Positions 1-6,121 of a stretch of DNA of 11,806 nt are shown in pieces (within the stretch, counting starts at the first letter, position 1; each line of letters begins with the position of its first letter). The position numbers were made by a program, and so were the translations under genes. The notes under the pieces are model-generated. The model was given only the letters and a program-made list of their open reading frames with translations, searched no databases and had not been told where the DNA came from. This stretch comes from Candidatus Cloacimonadota bacterium. GTDB lineage: Bacteria > Cloacimonadota > Cloacimonadia > JGIOTU-2. The stretch is taken from positions 1-11,806 of the forward strand of contig DRBZ01000020.1 in NCBI GenBank assembly GCA_011043895.1, given 5' to 3'.

Positions 1-1110
1 GAAGCCGGAGTCCGGTTCGCTCACATCATTGGCAACGATATAGTCTGCCTGAACCTGGTGTAAGCGCTCATAACTCTTTGCGGTGAGCTGTTTCTCATTC
101 AATCCATGCTCTGCCTTAAATGCTACAAGAACAGTCGCTGGCGAAAGTTTTTTCACCTTTTCAATAATTTTCTCAGTCGGGGTCAGTTCAACAGTGAAAT
201 CTTTGGAGGATGGGAGTTTGCCCTTTTCCTGTTTTTTCATTTTCCAGTCAGCAACCGCAGCAGCTCCGATGAAAATATCGATATTATTATCCTCAAGTTG
301 AGTTGTAACAACTTGAAGCATTTCTTCAGTAGTTTCTACTGGAAAATATTCACAATCTGCAGGTGGAGTGAGTTTGGTGGGTCCGCTTACCAGCACACAA
401 TGCGCACCTCTGCGCACCGCATCCCGTGCAAGTGCAAAGCCCATTTTGCCGGAACTTTTATTCGTAATGTAGCGGATGTCATCTATGTATTCGATGGTGG
501 GTCCTGCAGTTACCAGTACGGTCATGTCCTGCAAATCCTTTTTATAGAGTTTCTGAATGATCATTTCCACCATGGTGTCCACACTTGCGATCTTCGCTTT
601 GCCCTCTTCACGCACCGGTTCGATCACATCGATGTTCGCTTTTTTCAGCTTCTCGATATTTTCCAAGATGAAGGGATTCTTATACATGCTCTCATGCATG
701 GCAGGCACGATCATCACAGGAATGCCGGAACCGATCGCAGAGGTTACCGTGGAAAGCACAGGCGTATCGTCAATACCGCACGCGATTTTACTGAGGGAAT
801 TGCCTGTTGCTGGAGCAACCAGTATAAGATCACAGCTTTCTTCATGTTCGCCAGCCAGCCAGATATGCTCGATCTTTCCTGTTAGTTCAGTAGCCACAGA
901 ATTCCCTGTTGCCCACTCGAACATTGCAGGAGTTACGAGCTTAGTGGCTTCTTCACTCATTATCACAAATACTTCTGCACCATGCCGCATGAGTTCACGT
1001 GCCAGATCCACACTACGCAGGCAGCCAACGCTACCAGTAATGCTCAGCGCGATCCGTTTGCCCTGAAGTTCCTGCCCTTTTGTGCCGATTATATCTTTGC
1101 TTGGATGCAT
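1..1110 (-). CDS. coaBC: Bifunctional CoaBC, archaeal type (partial, C-terminus cut by window edge)
   Basis: Phosphopantothenoylcysteine decarboxylase (CoaC) fused to phosphopantothenate-cysteine ligase (CoaB). Together they turn 4'-phosphopantothenate plus cysteine into 4'-phosphopantetheine in the cytoplasm. I translated 370 codons with no stop; the frame runs off the left edge within CoaB. The CoaC half has the FMN-binding ITGSVG (residues 24-29), the likely catalytic His82 in IEHIWL, APATGN (99-104), ACGIDDTP (110-117) and PAMHESMY (136-143). Bacterial CoaBC normally has PAMN..MW at that last site; His and Tyr here are the archaeal form. The CoaB half starts near residue 197 with VLVTAGPT and continues with NKSSGKMG (217-224), AAAVADW (283-289) and VANDVS (359-364). 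The start ATG at 1110 has AGAGGTG five bases upstream and lies 22 bases inside the end of the decarboxylase gene. GC is higher than in the neighbours, about 47% on hand-counted lines. Family identity is very likely; the archaeal affinity is judged from motifs only. Confidence 0.95.
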   Translation of the reverse strand, partial: MHPSKDIIGTKGQELQGKRIALSITGSVGCLRSVDLARELMRHGAEVFVIMSEEATKLVTPAMFEWATGNSVATELTGKIEHIWLAGEHEESCDLILVAPATGNSLSKIACGIDDTPVLSTVTSAIGSGIPVMIVPAMHESMYKNPFILENIEKLKKANIDVIEPVREEGKAKIASVDTMVEMIIQKLYKKDLQDMTVLVTAGPTIEYIDDIRYITNKSSGKMGFALARDAVRRGAHCVLVSGPTKLTPPADCEYFPVETTEEMLQVVTTQLEDNNIDIFIGAAAVADWKMKKQEKGKLPSSKDFTVELTPTEKIIEKVKKLSPATVLVAFKAEHGLNEKQLTAKSYERLHQVQADYIVANDVSEPDSGF

Positions 1111-2252
1111 GTTAACACCTCTTTTATGTCGTGAATAAATGTATCGATTACTTTTTTGGTGACTGACGGGCGCAGCACGATTCGCAGATGTTTTGTAAAC
1201 AATGAGATTGCCCAGCTCTTTTCCCGCATGGCTTCTGCAATGGTAACAATGTTATATTTTGTGGATGTGATTCCCACGATGTTCATTGTTGGTTGGAGGA
1301 TCGGGCAGAGGTCATCGATCCTATCCAACTCATTTATTAGATAACCAGTGACATCCATACATTTTCTGATGAGATTTTCATATCCTTCAAATCCCATGTG
1401 CTTCAGCATTCCCCAGACCGCGATAACTGATGCACCGGAACGGGAACTCACAAAAGTAGTTTGCTGAGTATCACCTCCGGAGAGATAGCTGACACTCCAC
1501 TCGATCTTTTTGGTCAGTTCCTTGTTTCGGAACAATATCCCACCAGCCGGAATAGGGCACATGCCCATTTTATGAGGATCGATGGTGATCGAGCTTACAC
1601 CGGGAAGTACGAAATCGAAATCAGCAACATCATAGTTCATGTCCTTCATAAACGGAATCACAAAGCCACCAAATGCTGCATCGATGTGGAGATAGAGGTT
1701 GTGTTTTATGCAAAGTTCTGAAAGCTCAGCAATTGGATCAATCACGCCCAGTTCTGTCGTGCCTGCAATGCCGACTATACAGAAAGTATCGTCATCAATT
1801 GCTTTTTGAACCTCTGCTATGTCCACCTGTCTATTTTCTGTAACCCTGACAGTTTTTATATTTAGATGTAAAATATTTGCGCTTTTATACAGAGAAAAAT
1901 GTGCGGTTTTCGGTACAATTATCGTATGTTTTCCAGAAAGTTCTCGATAAGCCCATAGTGCAAGGAAATTAGCCTCAGTACCACCTGTTACAATATTGCC
2001 ATAAGCAGTCTCATTATGGAGTAGCTTTCCAAGCATGGAGATAACTTCTTTTTCTAATGCGACGACACCAGGAAACAGATTCGTATCACCAATATTTCGG
2101 GCTATGAATTCAGAAAAAAGTTGCTGTGCAAATTCATCTGGATATGTACACATAGTGCTGATGACATTTCCTTTTTTATAGGATTTATCATTTTTCAGAG
2201 CAGATCGAATGCGTTTGAGTATATCGTTTTTTGAGAGTGAGTTTCTATTCAT
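1089..2252 (-). CDS. mfnA: PLP-dependent L-aspartate/L-tyrosine decarboxylase, MfnA type (beta-alanine supply)
   Basis: Group II PLP decarboxylase of 387 residues, the usual length of archaeal MfnA proteins. Visible family motifs are STMCTYP (32-38), TGGTEAN (89-95), TAHFS (116-120), HIDAAFGGF with the PLP-ring aspartate at 191, DPHKMG with the Schiff-base Lys228, and SSRSGA (269-274). In archaea this family makes tyramine for methanofuran (methanogens) or beta-alanine from aspartate for CoA. Lying between panB and coaBC, in a window with no methanofuran genes, it most likely decarboxylates aspartate and feeds beta-alanine to PPS, replacing bacterial PanD. The start overlaps the end of panB by 8 bases, with AAAAGGA and AGG upstream of the ATG. 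The 3' end overlaps coaBC by 22 bases. Generic annotation could call it glutamate decarboxylase; the substrate is inferred from context. Confidence 0.9.
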   Translation of the reverse strand: MNRNSLSKNDILKRIRSALKNDKSYKKGNVISTMCTYPDEFAQQLFSEFIARNIGDTNLFPGVVALEKEVISMLGKLLHNETAYGNIVTGGTEANFLALWAYRELSGKHTIIVPKTAHFSLYKSANILHLNIKTVRVTENRQVDIAEVQKAIDDDTFCIVGIAGTTELGVIDPIAELSELCIKHNLYLHIDAAFGGFVIPFMKDMNYDVADFDFVLPGVSSITIDPHKMGMCPIPAGGILFRNKELTKKIEWSVSYLSGGDTQQTTFVSSRSGASVIAVWGMLKHMGFEGYENLIRKCMDVTGYLINELDRIDDLCPILQPTMNIVGITSTKYNIVTIAEAMREKSWAISLFTKHLRIVLRPSVTKKVIDTFIHDIKEVLTCIQAKI

Positions 2253-3012
2253 AGACCTGTTCCTTTTGCGGATAGTTGCCTTCTTTTACTTCTTTCTTAT
2301 ACTGACTAACTGCATGTGCTATGATCTCAAAGAGATTAGCATATCGCTTGACGAATTTTGGATGAAAATCAGGATCCATTCCCAGCAGATCGTTGATCAC
2401 AAGCACCTGTCCATCGCAGAATCTACCTGCACCTATGCCGATAGTGGGTATGGCTACTAATTCTGAAATCTCTTTTCCGAGCTGCTCTGGTATTGATTCG
2501 AGCACAAGAGTAAAAGCACCTGCCTGCTCGATCTCCTTTGCTTCTTTTAATAACCGATCGTGATCTTCTTTTTTTCTTCCAACAACCTTAAAGGATTCAT
2601 AGGTTTGAGGAAGCAGTCCGATATGTCCCTGCACAGGAATACCATTTTTGACAAGATAGTTGATAGTTTCAGGAAAATAGCCCTCAAGTTTAATTGCATC
2701 AGCTCCAGCATTAATAAATCGCTGTGCATTTTCCAGTGCTATTTCTTTTGTAGAATAGGAATGAATGGGCATATCACCTACAATTGGAATGCTTTTAGCT
2801 CCCTTTGCGACTGCTTCTACATGATAGAGCATTTGCTCCATAGTTACATTCTTTGTTGTCGAATCACCCTGAAAAACCATGCCGAGACTATCACCAACAA
2901 GAATGAGATCGACACCAACAGATGAAAATATCTTTGCCATCTGAAAATCATAACAGGTTAGCATGACGAGTTTTTCATTTTTCTTAAATTTTTTTATTTC
3001 TTCTATATTCAT
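2245..3012 (-). CDS. panB: 3-methyl-2-oxobutanoate hydroxymethyltransferase (ketopantoate synthesis)
   Basis: PanB transfers a hydroxymethyl group (from methylenetetrahydrofolate in bacteria) to 2-oxoisovalerate, giving ketopantoate, the first committed step to CoA. The 255 residues cover the whole family. Motifs in order: LTCYDFQMA (18-26), LVGDSLGMV with metal ligand Asp41, VGDMPIHSY with metal ligand Asp80, KLEG (Glu110), PVQGHIGLLPQ (126-136), LVLESIP with the likely catalytic Glu172, and IGIGAG..CDGQVLV (191-205). It is slightly shorter than E. coli PanB (264). The gene follows a 176-base gap after panE, the only real break in the CoA cluster, and has only a weak TAGG before its ATG. It therefore may start a second transcript or depend on the small upstream reading frame whose stop overlaps this ATG. 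Its 3' end overlaps mfnA by 8 bases. Confidence 0.97.
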   Translation of the reverse strand: MNIEEIKKFKKNEKLVMLTCYDFQMAKIFSSVGVDLILVGDSLGMVFQGDSTTKNVTMEQMLYHVEAVAKGAKSIPIVGDMPIHSYSTKEIALENAQRFINAGADAIKLEGYFPETINYLVKNGIPVQGHIGLLPQTYESFKVVGRKKEDHDRLLKEAKEIEQAGAFTLVLESIPEQLGKEISELVAIPTIGIGAGRFCDGQVLVINDLLGMDPDFHPKFVKRYANLFEIIAHAVSQYKKEVKEGNYPQKEQVYE

Positions 3013-3107
3013 AAACCTAATAATTTCATACTAAAAAGTTCAAAAAAATCATGATTAATTAGGAACAAAAATTTATTCCTGCATTTGCATGTAGGACAGG
3101 TGTACAT
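3009..3107 (-). CDS. Possible 32-residue leader peptide with CPTCKC motif, stop overlapping the panB start
   Basis: Reading frame ATG (3107) to TGA (3011-3009), starting MYTCPTCKC and ending MKLLGL. The TGA shares bases with the panB ATG (ATGA), the same kind of join that links other genes in this operon. The Cys-rich start looks like half of a zinc ribbon, but there is no second Cys pair and no Shine-Dalgarno sequence in the A-rich stretch upstream. It could be a translated leader that couples ribosome entry to panB, or a chance frame in AT-rich DNA. I favour chance slightly. Confidence 0.2.
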   Translation of the reverse strand: MYTCPTCKCRNKFLFLINHDFFELFSMKLLGL

Positions 3108-3188
3108 AATTTTTCGTTTTTTTTTGTATCTCGTGGTTTTTATTGTATTCATTTGGATTTTATTAGAAATTAAAATTTTATCATTTTC
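3013..3188 (-). other. AT-rich intergenic region between panE and panB
   Basis: The only sizeable gap in the CoA cluster. It is very AT-rich, with a run of nine A on the transcribed-sense (minus) strand near 3117-3125. At 3079-3096 a hairpin forms with arms CCTACAT and ATGCAGG around a GCAA loop, with one A-C mismatch on the minus strand; it pairs better (G-U) if read from the plus strand. I see no convincing terminator after panE and no clear -35/-10 pair for panB. Apart from the doubtful 32-codon frame, nothing is recognised. Confidence 0.5.
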
Positions 3189-4082
3189 TCAGTAACCATA
3201 TTTTTCCAAGTATTTTATCGAAGCGTAGAGAAATTCATTATAAGGAACAGGAACAGAATGTTTTTTTGCCAGCTGTATGATAGCACCGGTGATGTAATCA
3301 AGTTCAGTTTTTTTACCTTTTTTGATATCCTGATACATTGATGAGTAATTATGATATTGATCGAGACGGGAAATAGTTTTGAGGACTTTTTCTCTGGGCA
3401 CTGCGAATCCTTCCTTCTTTGCAACAGTCAATACTTCGTCGATCAACTTTTCGATCAGATCTCTGAGTTCCGGCTTTGAGAGCATATGAGAACGAACCCG
3501 CAGCAAAGTTGTAAGAGGATTCACAAAGGCATTGATGGAGAGTTTAAGCCATTCTTCCATTTTGATATTATTTGAAATGTGCGTGTCGAATTCGACTGTC
3601 TCAAATATCTTACCTACTCGCTGGGCTGATGGAGTATTCTCCAGCACAACCTTTCCCCGGGAAGTACGAACTTCACCAGGACGCACTATCTCTGCACCGA
3701 TACCGGTTACCGCACGAATGATCTCGTTTGGGAGTATATCCTTCACCTCTTCTTTGACTCCAATTCCGTTTTGAATAAGTAGGAAGATTGTATCTTTTTT
3801 CTCAATTCCTTTTATCTGTTCAAAGACAGTTCTGACATCATACGCTTTGGTTGCTACAATTATAAGTGAATTCTCAGGAATTTCTTTCAACTCACGTGTA
3901 GTAAGCACCTTGCTCATTAAGGTCTGAAATCCTGAGAGCAGTATACCATTTTTTTGAATGACCTTGAAATGCTCTTTAAGACCATGCTCTTTTTTGCCAA
4001 CGAGGGTTACATTATATTCCCGCGAAATCGCAGCAGACAAATAGGTTCCTATTGCTCCAGCCCCGATTATGATAATATTCAT
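3189..4082 (-). CDS. panE: 2-dehydropantoate 2-reductase (ketopantoate reductase)
   Basis: NADPH-dependent reduction of ketopantoate to pantoate. The 297 residues match the family length. The N-terminal Rossmann fold shows IIGAGAIGTYLSA (5-17, GxGxxG type), followed by VATKAYD (76-82) and LIQNGIG (102-108). In the C-terminal helical domain WLKLSINAFVNPLTTL carries the expected catalytic Lys180 and Asn184. SSMYQDIKKGKKTELDYI (247-264) carries the substrate-side Ser and Glu260. A textbook AAGGAG lies five bases before the ATG, inside the end of the PPS gene, and the start overlaps the PPS stop as ATGA, so the two are translationally coupled. In Thermococcus this step is the one inhibited by CoA; whether that applies here is unknown. 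Confidence 0.96.
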   Translation of the reverse strand: MNIIIIGAGAIGTYLSAAISREYNVTLVGKKEHGLKEHFKVIQKNGILLSGFQTLMSKVLTTRELKEIPENSLIIVATKAYDVRTVFEQIKGIEKKDTIFLLIQNGIGVKEEVKDILPNEIIRAVTGIGAEIVRPGEVRTSRGKVVLENTPSAQRVGKIFETVEFDTHISNNIKMEEWLKLSINAFVNPLTTLLRVRSHMLSKPELRDLIEKLIDEVLTVAKKEGFAVPREKVLKTISRLDQYHNYSSMYQDIKKGKKTELDYITGAIIQLAKKHSVPVPYNEFLYASIKYLEKYGY

Positions 4083-4837
4083 CTAAGCTCCTTAAGTCTT
4101 TGCATAATAAAACTCAATGTTTCTTGTAATGTCTTCTGATTATCATAATTATGAAGTATATTCTGAAGAGTATTTTTAGGAAGTTTTTTCATGTTCTTAA
4201 GCATCTCAGTTATAAGTGGAATCGTTCGTACAATATTGTCAATGATAGTGATCTGAGCTTTTTGTGCAGTTCTTGATAGGGGATTTAAATCAACAGTAAT
4301 AACTTTTTTGCCAGTTTCTACCAATGCTTCTGTTCGATCACCATCTTCGAGGGGAACAAACACAACATCAGCACGATATATTCCTTTTTTTGAAACGATT
4401 CTACGTTTGCTTTGCAGTTCTTCGATCTGCACGGTTTCGTCATCACCAACACCAAGTACTTCATCTGCTCCATGATTCAGCATATGCTTCAACAGGGCAT
4501 CTTCACGCTCCTTTGTTCGATAGAAAAGATTGATCTCAAGGGGTGCTCCGGAAACGATGCTTAAGGTAACACAATCTTCGGGACAGAGAGCAGCAACATT
4601 TCCGTTAATTGAAAGAACAGGATGCTCTGCCAGAATGATCATGGCACAAGCAGCTTCTGTTGCCTTTTCTGCAAAAGGTTGTGTTTTCTCTCCGATAAGA
4701 TAATCGAAGCATTCACCTCTGCCATGTGCGATCAAACCTGCTTTCGCAACAAGTCCTTTATCGAATCCATCGATGAGTTTTTCTCGAATTCTCAGTGAAG
4801 CAGCTCTGGGATGGGAATCTGGAACTTCTATTAACAT
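4079..4837 (-). CDS. 4-phosphopantoate-beta-alanine ligase (archaeal phosphopantothenate synthetase, PPS)
   Basis: Archaeal-type PPS (COG1701/DUF137) joins 4-phosphopantoate to beta-alanine with ATP, giving 4'-phosphopantothenate. It replaces the second half of the bacterial PanC/CoaA route. The 252 residues are collinear with the family. Motifs: PDSHPRAASLRIREKL (6-21), KAGLIAHGRGECFDYLIGE (32-50), LSINGNVAAL (75-84), INLFYRTKERE (102-112), VPLEDGDRTEAL (161-172) and DLNPLSRTAQ (183-192). These long, nearly invariant blocks leave little doubt about the family. Homologues are typical of archaea and, to my knowledge, rare in bacteria. The start overlaps the pantoate kinase stop by 7 bases (ATGTTAA), and AAGGA lies eight bases before the ATG. 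The 3' end overlaps panE by 4 bases. About 30 lysine- and asparagine-rich residues at the C-terminus look lineage-specific. Confidence 0.95.
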   Translation of the reverse strand: MLIEVPDSHPRAASLRIREKLIDGFDKGLVAKAGLIAHGRGECFDYLIGEKTQPFAEKATEAACAMIILAEHPVLSINGNVAALCPEDCVTLSIVSGAPLEINLFYRTKEREDALLKHMLNHGADEVLGVGDDETVQIEELQSKRRIVSKKGIYRADVVFVPLEDGDRTEALVETGKKVITVDLNPLSRTAQKAQITIIDNIVRTIPLITEMLKNMKKLPKNTLQNILHNYDNQKTLQETLSFIMQRLKELR

Positions 4838-5730
4838 ATATGTGGTCCTTCAGTACTAATATCTGAGATTATGACTGTGCCGTATTCTTGTAAAAGTCTG
4901 GATAGTTCTGCTGCTCTTTTTTTTGGTTGTATGCTGAAAACACTTTCTCCGAATAACGGCATACTACAAATATATCCATTTTTACTCATTTTCTTAATGA
5001 TTTTTTTTACATTATTTGATGCAGCTTCAATCTTGTTCACAAACCACTGAGAAAGTTCAAGGAATCTTTCAATAGACGGATCTTTGAGAAGTTCATCAGT
5101 GCATGTTTGACCATATTTGAGAATGTTATCAATCAGGCTTTTATCTGAGAGGGCTTTTTTTGTATCAAAAGGTCCAAAATAGAGAATGATAACCTGGAAA
5201 TCCCGGTCAATCGGAATGGATTCGACTTTACCAACTCCCGGTCCACCGAAATCTACTCGTACTTCAAATCCACCTGCTATTTCTGCCATAACTGTTCCAA
5301 GACCACCTTTGTTCTCGGTATCAGCGATATGCGCGAGTGTATAACATTCCTCATTTGGAGTATCTATATCCAATGCATCCTTCAATGCCAGCACAAGACT
5401 TAAAGCGCCGCTACCGCTTGTACCAAATCCAGCGCTAATAGGCATTTCAATGGAATGAGAGACCTGCACTGAATAATCATGACTATCAAATTTTTCCAGA
5501 AATTTTCGCAGTATCCATCGGGAGATCTCTGCGTTTGAAATCTGATCATTGATCATGATTTTGAAATCTTCAATTCCTGGATTAAGCTGGACAGCCGTTT
5601 TTGTTCCTTTTAAAAGGTTAATGCCAGCCCCAAGAGAGCTACTTTTCATCGGATCTGCATCCATTTTTGGAAAGAAAAAACCTGTGATATGATTTGGAGC
5701 CCAGCCACAGCCCTGACGTTGCTTAGTCAT
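4831..5730 (-). CDS. Pantoate kinase, archaeal GHMP-kinase type (PoK)
   Basis: PoK phosphorylates pantoate to 4-phosphopantoate with ATP, before beta-alanine is added; this order defines the archaeal CoA route (COG1829). The 299-residue protein has the GHMP-superfamily layout. An N-terminal substrate motif APNHITGFF (11-19) is followed by PMKSSSLGAGINL (27-39). The glycine-rich ATP loop PISAGFGTSGSGALS spans 97-111, and GGLGTVMAEIAGGFEVR (142-158) and GGPGVG (162-167) follow. The last residues, ISTEGPHIC, form the short tail. Other GHMP kinases (mevalonate, homoserine) are possible by superfamily alone, but the N-terminal motif and the adjacent PPS gene settle it. The start overlaps the merR stop by 8 bases, with AAAAGGA just upstream. 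This is the first gene of the archaeal-type block. Confidence 0.93.
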   Translation of the reverse strand: MTKQRQGCGWAPNHITGFFFPKMDADPMKSSSLGAGINLLKGTKTAVQLNPGIEDFKIMINDQISNAEISRWILRKFLEKFDSHDYSVQVSHSIEMPISAGFGTSGSGALSLVLALKDALDIDTPNEECYTLAHIADTENKGGLGTVMAEIAGGFEVRVDFGGPGVGKVESIPIDRDFQVIILYFGPFDTKKALSDKSLIDNILKYGQTCTDELLKDPSIERFLELSQWFVNKIEAASNNVKKIIKKMSKNGYICSMPLFGESVFSIQPKKRAAELSRLLQEYGTVIISDISTEGPHIC

Positions 5731-6121
5731 TATCCTTTTCTCTTGTTTGTCGTACGAAATTATTTGTCATAGTCTTTAGTTCAGTTAGCTGATTTCTCAA
5801 TCGATGTAATGCCCGTTTGGTTTCATAACTCTCCATGTCGATTTGTACATTTTCTTTGGTTGAAATATCTTCAACATTCCTGAGTGCTTTTTTAGCTCCC
5901 TGAATAGTAAATTTCTTCTCGTAAAGCAAATATTGTATCTTCTTCAAAAGCTGAATATCTTTTTGCGTAAAACGCCTGTTCGAACCACCACGTCTGCTCG
6001 GATTTAGTTGTGGGAACTGGGTTTCCCAGAATCTTATCACATGAGCTTTTACACCAATAATATTACAAACCTCACTCATTGTGTAATAGTATTTGGTCTT
6101 CTTTTTATTCATTTTCATCAT
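5723..6121 (-). CDS. MerR-family transcriptional regulator
   Basis: Small DNA-binding protein of 132 residues. The MerR winged helix-turn-helix begins near residue 13 with YTMSEVCNIIGVKAHVIRFWE and continues with the wing RRGGSNRRFTQKDI (43-56) and LLYEKKFTIQGAKKAL (65-80). Residues 95-125 form a probable dimerising coiled coil. There are no cysteines in the C-terminal part and no large effector domain, so it is not a metal or drug sensor of the classical kind. I chose the ATG at 6121 because it overlaps the lnt stop as ATGA and has AAAAGAG just upstream. The next ATG (6118) is nearly as good. A longer frame reaching 6190 lies inside the lnt coding end and its extra residues look like non-coding translation. 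The gene overlaps pantoate kinase by 8 bases, so it may regulate CoA synthesis; that is inference. Confidence 0.88.
   Translation of the reverse strand: MMKMNKKKTKYYYTMSEVCNIIGVKAHVIRFWETQFPQLNPSRRGGSNRRFTQKDIQLLKKIQYLLYEKKFTIQGAKKALRNVEDISTKENVQIDMESYETKRALHRLRNQLTELKTMTNNFVRQTREKDND

Noticed and set aside
106..1066. Long plus-strand reading frames opposite coaBC (259 and 169 codons)
   Set aside because: They are antisense shadows of the clear CoaBC coding frame, with no protein family signature.
1089..2252. Methanofuran biosynthesis role for the decarboxylase
   Set aside because: No other methanofuran genes are near and the gene overlaps panB and coaBC, so beta-alanine supply is the simpler reading.
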